Part shown: one piece after another, positions 1 to 12,201 of the stretch
Numbering within the stretch: position 1 is the first letter of the stretch
Layout: the number at the start of each line of letters is the position of its first letter
Assembly (NCBI GenBank): GCA_963555705.1
Contig: OY743176.1
Span: 59,160,040-59,224,039 of the forward strand
Length of the DNA: 64,000 bases
Direction of reading: 5' to 3'
Origin: Ligustrum vulgare
Taxonomy: Eukaryota; Streptophyta; Magnoliopsida; Lamiales; Oleaceae
Position numbers and translations under genes: made by a program
The notes under the pieces: model-generated
Told to the model about the DNA's origin: nothing
What the model saw: only the letters and a program-made list of their open reading frames with translations
Databases searched by the model: none

Positions 1-1275
1 TTTCTTTACTTACTGGAATGAACATTTATTGGGACACAAAAGCAACCAATGCTTATTTTCCAAAGACAAATGACAATAATGGAGATGAAACATAAGGGTA
101 ATCACTTTGTTTTAGGTAATCACTTTGTTTTGGAGACTAATAATTCTTGGGGTGGATAAACAACAAACAATCAGAAATAGCGACTGAAAATCAATGATAA
201 TTTTGCAGTCGCCCTCCAAATATCTCCTTCAAATCTTGTCTACTCGGATTCCGAAGTGAGTTTTGTTGATCTTCCCTTTTTATTCTTTCTTTTACACTAT
301 CTCTTTTAATTGCATAATTTATTTGAGGATTTGTACTTCTTATTTCTAGTGAAATATATGTGTAAAGGTAATCTTTTGAAATTTATATTGTTCATTTAAT
401 TATTTTATGGAGTATAATAAGAATCATGTATATATAGTGATACCAACAGATGTTAATGGTAGGTTGAACTAGGTTTAGAAGATATGGTGTTTTTTTGGGA
501 CCAAATTTACATTTTCATGTGTTTAACACTTACAATGACTTTATGGATTTCTGACAAGAACTTTGATATACTATGTTATTGTATTTTCTGTTTTGTAAAT
601 CAGATAGTGGTCCATCCCAAATGTAAGTGATTTGTGTTTTGGGAACAAATACGTATGTCAGTACATGCTTGAATTTCATGGTCTTTATATTTACTTATCC
701 TCAATAGCCAGCATATAATTTTATCAATAGTTGAGCCATTTGTTTGAATTTGATGATGTCTGTTATTGTATTCAAGTGATTCATTAGCTTTTAATGTAAT
801 TATTCGTTCAACTTTGTTCATGTCGGATCATTGGATGATATTGCATCCTTTGACCTGCATTGAATCAATGTGCCTATGAGATTATTTGAAATCATAAATT
901 GGTAGCTCTTCTTGGGAGATAAATTCGTCATTTAACCCATGTAGAGGTAAATAAATGGGAAGTTCGAGAAGACAAAAAGCAAAAAAGTAGATTATACATT
1001 GATGAATGTAATTATTTAATTTCACCATGTGAATAAATTCTTGTCACTTCTGATTAATAATATAGAAATTTATCAAACCTTGTATCTATAGAATCTGTAC
1101 CTTAATTTTCTATTTGAAATATGTCATAAAGGGTTGGCCTCTATTGTTGCTCATGATTTGCTCTAATAATAGATTTCGCATGTATTAGCTAACTTGATTG
1201 TTGCATTTTTATGTTTTTCTTAAATTTCATCAATTCATTTTTTATGTCATTGTTGCTTGATATGGGCTTCTACAG
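1..1275. other. AT-rich sequence, no gene recognised
   Basis: No convincing exon seen on either strand. A short 18-bp direct duplication lies at about 98-134 (unit GGTAATCACTTTGTTTTA). The sequence looks like intron or decayed genic DNA upstream of the WD40 remnant. Confidence 0.4.
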
Positions 1276-1532
1276 GTTAGATATCATCCACTCCGTCATA
1301 AAGTTCTTACAAGGGAAAGTTTAGACCACAAAGTTTGGTTGTGGGATGCAAACGTTGTTGAGTGTATAGGATCATGTGGTTTCTTTAATTGCATTCGACA
1401 TTTAGAGATTCAAGAATAATTCATATCTATTTTAATATTTTAATTTTTGTTAATTTGGCTATTGATTTTTCTTCTTGCAGACCGCTCTATAGTTTCTGTT
1501 GCCTTCAATGTAAAAGGAAAAATCACTTGAAG
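1276..1532 (+). pseudogene. WD40-repeat protein remnant (AMBRA1-like), two exons
   Basis: Exon 1276-1378 follows a CTACAG acceptor and encodes a WD40 blade containing YHP, SLDHKVWLWDAN and ECIGSC. Exon 1481-1532 follows TTCTTGCAG and reads RSIVSVAF before an in-frame TGA at 1528-1530. The two exons join in phase, one leftover G plus AC giving D. From memory the wording resembles plant AMBRA1-type WD40 proteins, where a segment like SLDHEVRLWDA-ECIGS-DFYR-IASIAF occurs; this is recall, not alignment. The donor of the first exon is a poor GTTTCT, two residues seem lost at the junction, and the TGA would end the protein inside a blade. I therefore call it a decayed fragment. No further blades were found downstream. 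Confidence 0.5.
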
Positions 1533-4500
1533 GTAATATTGGTTTTGAAATTTATCAATATATTTGACCCTTTTAGTTTCTTATGCATAAGAGAAATGAA
1601 TCGATTGAAGATTCCATTGAAGGGAGTCATCAGTGATGTCAAAGGATGGGTAGCATGCTACACATTTGACTGGTTGGTATATGTGGTTTAGGTGCAAGGT
1701 GAAGTCTTTAAGCTTATGGAAGAACTGATTATGTGAATTTCACTTTTAATTAAGCGTCTCAAGTGAATTTGATTATTTTTTTCAATTGACAATTTACGAG
1801 ATACTATCTCCAACATCATTTATTTTATTTTATTCAGCTCTCTTTATCATTTCCTTAAGGAGCAATTGAGTAGGGAAATAATTATACTTTTTTTTTTCTC
1901 ACATAATGCTTTTACGAGTATTGCGATATGATTATTTTATCTATGACCCTCATTTGTTCTAGATTAATTTCACTCTACATTCATATTGAAGATGCATTTC
2001 ATATTTATTTGGAGAAATTCGTTTGATTTGTGATAGATGGAAGCTTGAGTACTGTTGAAACTCTTGTTTCCACAGCTATCTGTTGATTCATCTGTTCAAT
2101 TTTTTAGGGACAGCCAAAATTTATTTTGGGAGTTGCTGACCAACAATTAATTAATACACATACATTTATAGTTTTTCCATGAAATGAGTTGTATTTAGCC
2201 TGGGTTAAGTGGTATGGAAAACCAATTCTTCTCACTTTAGAACACCCACTGATATCTTCTTTCTTGTCTCCTGCAATATTTACTCCCTTGACTTTTAATT
2301 CATTTTGCTTATGTGCAGAGATGGGAACAAGTGGGTCACTTGATGGACCACAAAGAATAGTATGCTCTCACTAAGTGCTGACTCCTTTCTTTATTATTGG
2401 TGAAAAAGATAGTTAGATTAAATCCACTTACTATAAGATATAAATGAATTGATAGTGATTAATTTCTAATAGATTTTGGAAAGAAGAAACTACTTGATTT
2501 TTTATTTTTTAATTATGAGTTTTTTCTTTCATGTTGAAGTTCATTAAAATCTGGCATCGAACAAGTCATTTAACTTAGTATCATTGCATATTTAATTATA
2601 TTATTATGAACCATGATACAACTTTTACTTACAACACTGATGTGGCAGAATCCTGTTAGTTCACACATCACATCATTTTTAAAATCAATATATCACAATT
2701 TGCTACATTATACATTGTAAGTAAAGTACAAAAAATTTGTACAAGTACCATAATCCTATTATTATTAAGTAATCCATGTTCTATTTAATCTATTCAAGAA
2801 GTTGTCTCCACTTTTGCTTCTAAGGAATTTTTGAAAGTGATTGTTTGCAATTATTTTGTCCACATGACTACATCATATTCAACAACTACAAAAGTCTAGA
2901 TATTATCCTTTCAAAGGAGAATCATCCCTTCTTTTTTCAAGTGTCAGAAGGTAATGTACTAATGTCTCATCTTCATTTTTTATGCGTGCAATTCATGTTA
3001 AATCAAAGGAAATCAAAATCACTGGCCTTCTTAAATTTCATTTTGTTTGGAATAGAAGTTATTTTTCTCGAGAAGCCAATATTTGTTTATTTTTTACTAC
3101 CTGATTGAACTATTTGCCTACATTTTCTAGACTATTATATTGAACAAGAAGAATATTGAAATAATCTTTGGGCTCATGTTTAATTTATAGTTCTAGAAAC
3201 AATAATTACGTTCCTTGTCGAACGTAATGTTCATGACACTTTTAGTTTGAGTAAATTTTTTTTGATGAAATGACTTACGTCTTAGCTTTAGGAAAAAAGT
3301 TCCTCTTTGATAATTGAATTGTGCTATAAAATTATCCTCAAATTATTAAGTACGTTGATATCCTGGTTAGTATGCAATCGACATAATTTATCTTGTCTAT
3401 GTATGATAAATCATGTTATGCAATCTTATCAAGTACCTGCACTTCTTATTTCTTATCTATCATTATTTTGCTGCAACTGCAATCTATAATGTCGTTCGTG
3501 TTTTCATTGCTACTTATGTGTGGATGATTCACTTTGGAACTCATCCTTGCTAGGTTTATTCATGTACTATTTGCTAATGAGATTCAAGATAAAATCCTGA
3601 TTGTCAAATGAACTTTGTTCTTGTCAGATTATATGATAAATGATGTTATGCAATCTTATCAAGTACATGCACTTCTTATTTCTTATCTATCATTATTTTG
3701 CTAAAACTGCAATCTGTAATGTCATTCGTGTTTTCATTGCTACTTATGTGTGGATTATTCACTTTGGAACTCATCCTTGCTAGGTTTATTCATGTACTAT
3801 TTGCTGATGGGATTCAAGATAAAATCTTGATTGTCAAATGAACTTTGTTCTTGTTAGTTTTCTGTTTGGTTCTCCTGATGATGTGGATGCTTATTTTATT
3901 TTATTTATTTATTTGCAACGTTATCCTTAAATTATTGTTCCATGTTACACTATATATGCCTTGTGCACAAACTTTTCACTCTAGGGGGCCTTGTCATTTT
4001 CATCAAGTCAAACAGAGCAGGGGACTATCATGGGTGACAATATCATAGGCTACTTCTTAGTGGTCATTCTGATCAAGGAAGTGCATGGGTGTTTCAAATA
4101 TTGTGAATTCCATTCACTTTGTTGTTTGGTTAGTAAGTTCTCATATTTCCTTTCATCATGAAGTCATCGGATATAAGCATCTCATTTTGTGTCAATATAT
4201 CTTAGATTATGTTGACCTAGATCCATCAAAAGCAAAATATTGACTCGAGGAGGTTATGGTATTTGACATGTCTTCTTGCATACTTTGAATGCACTCATGA
4301 AACTCTACATGAAACTTGCCTTCTAACTTATCATTTTGAATCTTTTGGATTAGTAGTATTTTTTGTATGTGTTAGTTTGATTGTCACTTCCGTTTATTTT
4401 TTATATTTTTTGCATGGATTTGTGATTTCTTGTCATTTTCGTCAAATAACATGTTTTACAATCCTCTGCTTAGTAGATTAGTGTATCTTATAACAAAAAA

Positions 4501-4946
4501 TAACGTTGCATCAATTATGAAAGAACTAGTTTTGTGGTTCTTGCTCCACAAGAACAAAATGGAACTCATCAAATCATCTAGTGATATTGGATATATTATA
4601 ATTGGAATTTGAGTATAGACTAATGATATTCGTAATGAACTTCTTGGATAATAATTACGAGTTCCAATTGTGCTGTGTTATTTTTCTTTATCACAAGTAA
4701 TCTTCAGACCATTCATTCTTTTCCAATTTCTATTTAGTCATGTTGTTTTTAGGCTTTCTACCTGCATTGCAAATAGAACTACCCTATTCATTGTAACATA
4801 CTTTTATCTTTGTGCTCGAGAAGCATGTTCCCATTTAAATAATCATTCGTCTAACTAAATAGCTTATTTTAATTCGAAAGTTGATAGATCACAACTTAGA
4901 CATTTTTTAATAATTGTAGGGCTCTGCTAAAAAAATTCAAATCATT
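1533..4946. other. Intron-like or decayed DNA
   Basis: Long AT-rich stretch with only short open frames and no motif I recognise. A possible exon after a CAG at about 2320 reads RWEQVGHLMDHKE and then meets TAG, so it is not supported. It contains the 230-bp tandem duplication listed separately. Confidence 0.4.
3402..3861. repeat. Tandem duplication, two 230-bp units
   Basis: The unit beginning TATGATAAATCATGTTATG at 3402 is repeated from 3632 with few substitutions, through the shared end TTTGTTCTTGT(C/T)AG. The period is 230 bp throughout. Confidence 0.9.
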
Positions 4947-4951
4947 ATAAT

Positions 4952-5625
4952 TGTTGACCACAAAATCCGACTGGACCTTGGACCAACACGTCTCAGCTCC
5001 TCCCTCTTGAACACGTGGATCTCCTGCGCACTGTGACAAACAATCAGCTTGCAAAGGGGGCCGAGGTGGCTCCCGTTTGCACTCTGATGCCTAAGTCAGT
5101 ACTCATTTAGGAAGATATCAATTGGGTGCTGGAAATATATATAAATGTGTAGAAGAGAGAAAAGGGAGTGAGAAAATAGAATATCTAAGAGAGAGAGAAA
5201 ATGCTAACCCCTGTTTAAGCGGGAGGAGTGCCGTATTTATAGGGGAGATATTTGTCTCGGATCATGACACGTGGCATACTTTACACTTGTCTCCACCCTA
5301 TCTCTTGGGCGTGACAACCTTACTTTTTAACTGTAATCATTGCTACATTTCGTAGGGGATGGGCACCTGTCACATCTTGGTAAAGGCAGTGTCCCATCAT
5401 TGACTCGATCTCTCTTCTGGTCAACACCATAAAGCGCCCTGACTGAGTATAAAGTATATCGGTCAGGCGTTAACCAGGTCGGCTAAAGAGGTTTCCTTGA
5501 CGCACCACCTCGACATTCGCTCCAAGGTGATATTTTAGGCCTTAGCCGCGGGTCAAGGTCCATTGGGCCTCTATTGGGCCCTTGCTGGTGGATCACTGTA
5601 CCTTTCTTTAGGCCCGGATTCAACA
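4952..5625. mobile_element. Solo LTR (674 bp), target duplication ATAAT
   Basis: Starts TGTTGA and ends TCAACA, the inverted-repeat ends expected of an LTR. It is flanked by perfect 5-bp duplications ATAAT at 4947-4951 and 5626-5630. It is more GC-rich than its surroundings and holds a TATATAAA box near 5137 and another TATTTATA near 5234, possible LTR promoter elements. No internal retrotransposon sequence is present, so this is a solo LTR left by LTR-LTR recombination. Confidence 0.85.
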
Positions 5626-5759
5626 ATAATTGTCATTGCCATTGCAATAAATGAGAAATGCTAGAAAAAAAAAGTTTAATTGAATTTGTTGGTGCTTTGA
5701 TTTAGATTATTTTCTCAATCTTAGATTAATTTTTTTTTAGTTTTTTTTTTCTCTTGTAG

Positions 5760-6103
5760 ACAATTCTGCATGATTATGCCTTCTTGGGGCCTTCGAGAAA
5801 ATATGTTCATAATCTTTGGGTGAATAGGCTACGATGATCTTCGAGTTTCGCAAAGTTATTGCAAGTGATGAAAATTGCATCTTTATGATATTTTGTCTTT
5901 GATTATTACTTGTTCACTTATATTCCGTTATCTACTTTTACAAATTCTTTAGGTTCTGGTTGATTTTGTCAGTTCTATCAATGAGGATTGGTTTCATCAA
6001 TTAAATGACCAGTTGCGTTCTAATTATATACTGAATGAAATATTTACAAGCTTCCCATCCATGCCACAAACATCAAACATCATCTGCAATTGCACTTTGG
6101 TTG
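5760..6103 (+). pseudogene. Two phase-compatible exon-like segments, gene unknown
   Basis: Segment 5760-5864 follows TCTTGTAG and ends before GTGATG. It encodes HDYAFLGPSRKYVHNLW and, after an in-frame TGA at 5835-5837, SSSFAKLLQ. Segment 5953-6103 follows TTCTTTAG and ends before GTAAAA, encoding VLVDFVSSINEDWFHQLNDQ and onward. The junction is phase 0 on both sides, which argues for true exons. I do not recognise the protein. The TGA suggests decay. A further exon-like piece lies at 8243-8303. Confidence 0.35.
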
Positions 6104-6173
6104 GTAAAATTGGATTTTTCCCGAGTTATACTAACTCTTCTATGTTCAAAGGAGAAAAAAATTAGACAAGAAT

Positions 6174-6177
<4 letters not shown>

Positions 6178-6242
<65 letters not shown>
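6178..6242. repeat. (CT)n microsatellite
   Basis: About 32 uninterrupted CT dinucleotides. Confidence 0.98.
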
Positions 6243-6246
<4 letters not shown>

Positions 6247-6683
6247 AAATTAATGTGTCTTGATGGTTTTTGTAACGACCCAATTTCTAATAGAATTTGA
6301 CTCGTTACCAATGTTCATTTATTTAAAAAAAATTCTTTTCTTAACAATCTTACTCAACTATTAAATCTCTTTCAACTAGAAATCAAAAAAATCAAATAAT
6401 TGACATTGTTATCCTTTTTTTTAAAAAAAATATCTTGGTATATATAATGACCAATTCCATGTCAACACTCGATTAACATAAATCCAACCACTAAATAATC
6501 AATTAAATAAATACCATACCTAACGTCTCTACTCGAAATATGCCACTAACCTGGGATTAATATATGCTAAAAGAAAATTAGTCAGATTACTCGAAACCAA
6601 AATTAGGATATTGGGTGCCGATTATTCGGCTTAACAATTTCAACTGGCCCAATGTCAAACACATAGAGCATATATAGTACATG

Positions 6684-6685
<2 letters not shown>

Positions 6686-6757
<72 letters not shown>
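6686..6757. repeat. (TA)n microsatellite inside the solo LTR
   Basis: About 36 TA dinucleotides without interruption. Confidence 0.97.
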
Positions 6758-6763
<6 letters not shown>

Positions 6764-7758
6764 TCTAGTCAGTGCCTTTAGCATATGTATAACAAGTCAC
6801 ACAATTTTTAAATGCATGGTTGACTAAAGTATATCATTCTAAGAAAATTCAAAATCATAACAGGATCGTAATCGGAATCATGATCCATGAAAATTTCGTC
6901 TGACACAATAAGATCATCAACTGAAGAAATTCATGAATTATTTTAAAACGTAAATAATCTCTGTAGCAAATATTTAAATTTTGTTCCAAATTCATAATCT
7001 CAAATAAATAAACAAAAGAAGACAGAGACCCACACATTTGAATAAAACAAAATATTGCTGAAAATAAAATTGTTCAATCACGTTACGCCGAAATTTATTT
7101 ATTGAAATCCATAGATCCTGGCATCTTAACCGCACCGCATCAACCGCCAATCAACGATCCGTTCTAATCTGTAAAATAGTAGGGGTGAGTATATAGAATA
7201 CTCAGTAGGACACGAAAATCATGGTGCTATCCCGAATAAAAATATTAAACACATGTCCCAAGAATATTATACCGTCATCATATCTTTAAAAAAACCGGTA
7301 AAAGTTCAATCATATCATATCTTTGGTACCGGATGGTCATAAACATTATATCACATCATATCATTAACTTTCATAAGCATGATAAATTAACAACATGGAA
7401 AAATAATTTAAACGGGATAAGAACAACTGCACCTCGTTATCCTACCTTAAGTCTTTGAAAAACTTGATTTATTGCTCCCAAAAGTAGCTTTTACGTAGTC
7501 CTAGAATCAGCCTCAAAACTTTAAAAAAATATAATACTGCTTTCTTCTAAGAACTCTTGAAGGAATCTTGTTTGTATTCTAGTTAAGGTAATATGAGAAT
7601 AAAAAGAGATGGAGAGTTACGTGAGAGAGGAATAAAGTGAGGTAGTTTAGATAAAGGAAAATGGTGAGAGAAAAGGGGAGAATCTTTGAAATAAAGATTT
7701 GATTAATACGTACCAATCCAAATCAATTGGCTATGATATACATGTGTGTGAGTATATA

Positions 7759-7791
<33 letters not shown>

Positions 7792-8046
7792 AAAATAACC
7801 AAATCCTACCTAAACACATCACACGTGCACACTATTGTGCTAGAGTCCAAGAATGGTGACCATACACGCATATACACATATTCAAAGACAACCAATGAAA
7901 TAATATTAATTGACAATTTCTTTAAACCTCAATAACTTACGCTTCCTTAATCCGAATCAACTTTTTCTCGAGCCTAAATACATGATTAATTACAAGCTAT
8001 CCAACGAGCCCAATATTGATATATTTCTCTATATCCCATAAAAACT

Positions 8047-8048
<2 letters not shown>

Positions 8049-8083
<35 letters not shown>
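8049..8083. repeat. (TA)n microsatellite inside the solo LTR
   Basis: About 17 TA dinucleotides. Confidence 0.95.
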
Positions 8084-8085
<2 letters not shown>

Positions 8086-8242
8086 GGTAAATTAAATGAA
8101 ATTTAGTATATTTACCACTTTAGCCCCTAACCTTCAAAGCATGTATAATAGCATATAAAGAAAATAAATTTTGCTTTATGAAAATATTTGAGACCTTACA
8201 GTTTTGATGAATGTCTAACTCCTTATTCTTCCCTCCTTTCAG

Positions 8243-8303
8243 ACGCTTTAATTTTGTGAAGGAACATCTGCAAATTTTTGCCGTCTCCCCTGCCAAGGCC
8301 ATG
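8243..8303 (+). pseudogene. Isolated exon-like segment
   Basis: Follows a good acceptor (pyrimidine tract then CAG) and ends before GTATAA. Only one frame is open; it reads RFNFVKEHLQIFAVSPAKAM over 61 nt. If it belongs with 5760-6103, the solo LTR at 6271-8200 sits in the intron between them, but the phases I found do not match directly, so at least one exon would be missing. Not recognised. Confidence 0.25.
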
Positions 8304-8810
8304 GTATAAAAAGTTTCTACCTGATAAATGAATTTCAAATTAAGGTAAATGACATGTGCCCTTCATATTATTCTCCAATCAAGAAGAGTAAAATCCCAAT
8401 TTCTAGAAGTACAGTGTATCCCAAACTAAGTTTGTTGATAAACTTTAATTACTATACAGTCGAGACATGTTTTTCACATGAATGTGAATTTCTTTCATAT
8501 GCTTATTTTCTTGGTAATTAAAAGCTTTTACTTTCCACTTGGACCATATTTTTAGAAATTGCTAGTTGTGTAGTAGATGTGTTGTTTCAACAACTTATCA
8601 TGCTCATTAGTCTGTAGTGTGTATAGATTTCTCACCTTTCTACCTTTATCACGACAACATCTGCAAGTTCTTTTAGCCTTTTTCAGTCTCTTTCTTTTTC
8701 TTCGTAGAATGACACAACATTTTCTTCTTCAAAATACTCTCCTTCGCGAAGAAACAGGGTAAATTAGAGTTGTCAAACGGGTCGAGTAGGGCCGGCTCGG
8801 CCCGTTTGAC

Positions 8811-9525
8811 TAGAAGTGGGCACATTTTTCCGAAACTAGTGGAATCGGACCGGAACCGATTAGAACCAGCCGGTCCAGATCCGGCTTGGCCAAGGAAAAT
8901 TCCCGATTTGATACTTGTATTTAGAATCGAACGGGAATCAGTCCGATTCCCGGTTCTTATTAATTGGAATTGACGGTACTTCAGTTCCCTTGTATGTTGA
9001 ATTTTTTTTTTAATATAAATCGTGAAGCGGTGAAACCGTTTAGGCAAGTTCTCATTTGACCAAAATTCCTTTCCTTTCCCAACTTTCCACATAAACAGAA
9101 TCCTCCTCCAATTTCATCCAATCTCTTTGATTCTTTACTTTATATAACTCCCAATTTAAGTTTTAACTCACAATTCCCAACCCCAAATCCAAATATGTCG
9201 GAATTACCTAAATCCTAAGTAATTGTACAAACAAAACTCTAAAAGCTGTTGATATGAAATTTCGATTTTCAAAGGCAAATTTGCCAAACGGTAGAGTTGA
9301 AAGAAATTTTTTTAAAAGTAGCGTTGAAAAAAATATTATTAGGAAACATTTTATTTTAACATTTTCAAATGTAAAGGATCGAACCGGATAGACCCGGAAC
9401 CAATTGGTTTGGTTCCGTAGCCAAATATGGAACCAACAATGGTTCCATTACTTAGATTCTCATTGGTAATCGGTTTGATTCGGTTCCTTTCGAAATCGAA
9501 CCGAATCGGACCTCGCCCACTCCTA
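8811..9525. mobile_element. hAT MITE nested in the hAT, target duplication CGTTTGAC
   Basis: Ends TAGAAGTGGGC and GCCCACTCCTA form an 11-bp inverted repeat with one mismatch, flanked by perfect 8-bp CGTTTGAC at 8803-8810 and 9526-9533. The interior holds many GGAACCGATT/AATCGGTTCC words near each end and no coding capacity. Confidence 0.9.
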
Positions 9526-9643
9526 CGTTTGACCGTGGCTCATTCGAGCTTATGAGCCGGAAAACAGGCCGGCTCATGTGGGAATGAGAGGGGCCGAGCC
9601 GGCTCATTCCCTACGAAGTCGCCCAGGTCCGGCTCGTGGGCTC

Positions 9644-11248
9644 TGTTAAGTGCATTTTTATACACTTTTTATACCTTTAAATTAGCATATTTTGGAACAA
9701 ATTGAGCAAATATCTACTTATTTAATTCGTCTATCGTGTAAAATTAGGTAAAAATACATTTTGAAATAAATTGTAAGTAATTGATAAAATGTGTGATATA
9801 TATGTGTGTGTGTATATATATATAATATATATAATACATGAGAATATGGGAGAATGAGAGAGAGTAGGCTGCTGGGAGACAGAGAAGTATGGGAGAGAAA
9901 AAAAGAAAAAAAAACAGGAAACAAAGCATGATGGGAAGAAGATGGAAGGCTGCAGGCTGTTGCTGGGGGATGCTGCTGATCTACATATACACACAAACAG
10001 ACACGAGAGAAAAAAGGGGGGAACCGTGTGGATGGTTGGTGACAGCAACCATTGGTAGGTTTCATTAGATATAGATATATACACAGGGAGAAAACCGGGT
10101 TGATTTTCAGCTGGTGACAGCAGCTGGAGAAGCTGGTTGGCGACATCAACCATCTCAGTTTCCATAGATAGACAGGAGGAAGCAGGGTGACGGACTGCCA
10201 GAAGATTTCAGCAGGGTGACAGGCTGCTGGAATATCTGGCCGGTGGAGCTGCTGCTGCAAGAAAGAAGAAGAAAGTGCTGCTGGACTGCTAGACGATACT
10301 GCTGCTGGTGCTGCTGCTAACAGGAAGAAGACAGAGAGGGTGCTGTGCTGCCGGAGGATAGGGTGAGACTGCTGTGTATCAGTGGTGCAGCTGCTGATCT
10401 AGAACTTGCTGATACTGCTGAAATCTGAAGCCAAGATAACAACTGCTGCTGCAAACTGTTAGTTCGAGGCAGGGAGAGAGAAGGCAGGCTACTAGTTTGG
10501 CAAGGAAGAAGCTGGGAGTCAGAAACTGAAGCTGGAAATTGAGGGACTGAATTGCACATGAATTGAAAGCTAGGGACTGAATTGGCCAGAAACAGATTCA
10601 GGGACTGATTTGTAAGAAACAAAAGTCCAGGGACTGAAATGCACTTGCCATGAAAGTTGGAGGACCAAAATGCAATTTCCACCATTTTCAAACTACGGTT
10701 TTTTATTTATTTTAATGCTTTATGTTATTTTTAATTCTCGTACGCATGTTTAGCTAATTTTCGCATGTTGGGATGATTGATGGAATTTTAATTGCACTTA
10801 GTTATTTTTAAAGTTATTTACGTAATTTGCACTATTTAATTTCATGCATTTTTATTATTGTCATTTAATTTCAAGCACTTTAATTTACGTCGTTTAATTT
10901 TGCGCATTTAAATTTAAGTTTAATGTCATGCATTTATTTTGAGTAGTTAGTTTTATTTGCAAAACTTGAAAATTGATTAAGTGTCGTTTAAATGAAATCA
11001 TGAATCCCAACTATTTTAATTTATCATTTTCTGCATTATCGTTAGATTTTAGAATTTACTCATTTAAGTTTCGCATTCAAAACCAAAATCAAAAACTTTA
11101 TTTTGTGACTCTTTTGTTAAAATTAAAATTAACTAACATGTGTAATTGAAGTATACATTCCTCGTGGGATCGACAACCCGGACTCAAAAAGTCCACTTTA
11201 TTACTTGAACGCGACCCGTGCGCTTGCGGTACACGATTTTAGCGAACA
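9644..11248 (+). repeat. 5' LTR of the young element
   Basis: 1605 bp. Contains CTG/GCTGCTG-rich stretches (about 10160-10330) and several AGGGACTGAATTG-like repeats (about 10540-10650). A (TG)n/(TA)n tract lies near 9800-9835. Minus-strand open frames here are low-complexity by-products of the CTG content. Confidence 0.92.
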
Positions 11249-11254
11249 AGTTTT

Positions 11255-11272
11255 TGGCGCCGTTGCCGGGGA
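11255..11272 (+). other. Primer-binding site matching tRNA-Asp 3' end
   Basis: TGGCGCCGTTGCCGGGGA, six bases after the 5' LTR, is complementary to the last 18 nt (with CCA) of plant tRNA-Asp(GUC) as I know it. The match is complete. Confidence 0.85.
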
Positions 11273-11433
11273 ATGTTTTTACTTTGATTATACTCTAGTT
11301 AATTTATTTTTAACAATTTTTATTTTTGTTTTGTTACTTTTGATTTACCTTCACAATTCTAATCTTTCTTGTGTTTGGATTTCTTTGTATGCATATCCGA
11401 TTTTAGTATTGGCAAAACGGGACAAGAATTGCA

Positions 11434-12201
11434 ATGTACAATCTCAACATGGGTGATGAATACCAGCTTGGAGAATATTCAAGTTGTGAAATTTGTTATC
11501 AGATACATAGTAATGGACCATGTTTGTTTTCGGGCAATAAGATGTTTCAGTCGAAGCTTCTTAAGTTTAGACTCTATTTGAATTACCGAAAAGAAGCAAT
11601 TGACACTTCTGATCCAAATTACTTGTTCATGTTGGATAGTGTATCGGAAGATTGGGATGCAGACATTACTCTTGTGGGAAATGGTCCGCCATTTTTGAAT
11701 GAAAAAGTACTTGCAGAATATTACTATGAACTTGCCAAGCTGAATGAGGATGATATGCCTATAGGAGATACCGTATTCTGGGAAGCATTTCAAATGTGGG
11801 GGTATGATCCACTCGTGGGAATAAATAGGAAAAACTTGTCATTGCCAATGAATTCATGTTTTGAATTGATCATTCAATCAGAGGAAACATCAACTGATGT
11901 AGATGAGCTTGAAGAGAATGACACTTTAATCACACTAGAATCACATGAAGAAGTGACAATTAATGAGGAAGAGAGCAAATCAAATTCTCTCAACTTCATT
12001 GATTGTCCAATAATCGATTTCGTGATTAAGCCACTTGAGGAAGTGCAAGTCTATTCAGTTGAGATCGAATTGGATGAATCAGGTAATTTCCATAACTATG
12101 GAAAAGGCAAGGTGCAAGTATTTCGAATAAGCGAGGAGTGGAGCAAAGCCAGAATAAGCAAAATGGGCAGGAAATCGAAAGCTATGTTCAAAGTGCCATG
12201 A
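11434..12201 (+). CDS. Orphan 255-aa acidic protein of the non-autonomous element
   Basis: The only long open frame inside the young LTR element. It begins MYNLNMGDEYQLGEY and has an early Cys-rich patch (CEICYQIHSNGPC, about residues 19-31). The middle and end are rich in E and D (ELEENDTLI, EEESKS). No reverse transcriptase, integrase, protease or full CCHC knuckle (Cx2Cx4Hx4C) is visible. It follows the PBS closely, the position of gag in related elements, so it may be a reduced or replaced gag. I cannot say whether it is translated. The nearly identical LTRs mean the frame has had little time to decay, so its openness is weak evidence of function. Confidence 0.45.
   Translation: MYNLNMGDEYQLGEYSSCEICYQIHSNGPCLFSGNKMFQSKLLKFRLYLNYRKEAIDTSDPNYLFMLDSVSEDWDADITLVGNGPPFLNEKVLAEYYYELAKLNEDDMPIGDTVFWEAFQMWGYDPLVGINRKNLSLPMNSCFELIIQSEETSTDVDELEENDTLITLESHEEVTINEEESKSNSLNFIDCPIIDFVIKPLEEVQVYSVEIELDESGNFHNYGKGKVQVFRISEEWSKARISKMGRKSKAMFKVP

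Larger units (their letters stand above)
6271..8200 (-). mobile_element. Solo LTR of a Ty3/gypsy (Tekay-like) element, target duplication GTTTT
   Basis: On the plus strand it runs from TGTAACGACCC to ACCTTACA and is flanked by perfect GTTTT copies at 6266-6270 and 8201-8205. The internal segment GGGGTGAGTAT-AATACTCAGTAGG near 7183-7210 has a counterpart in the LTR at 57400-59872 (GGGGTGAGCATT-AATACTCAGTAG), so the two LTRs are related and lie in the same orientation. Length 1930 bp. It contains (TA)n tracts at 6686-6757 and 8049-8083 and a TATG repeat near 7766. No internal element remains. Confidence 0.8.

Noticed and set aside
6035..6247. 70-codon frame ending in a Leu-Ser run
   Set aside because: The tail is only the (CT)n microsatellite; the front overlaps an exon-like segment in another frame.
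6587..6784. Frame with Ile-Tyr repeat
   Set aside because: Translation of the (TA)n tract.
9718..10260. 180-codon minus-strand frame and its twin at 14138
   Set aside because: Within the LTR, Ser/Pro/His-rich, opposite to element orientation, no motif.
10317..10691. 124-codon minus-strand frame, repeated at 14722-15096
   Set aside because: Low-complexity Ser/Leu/Gln frame produced by CTG-rich LTR sequence; copied because the LTR is duplicated.
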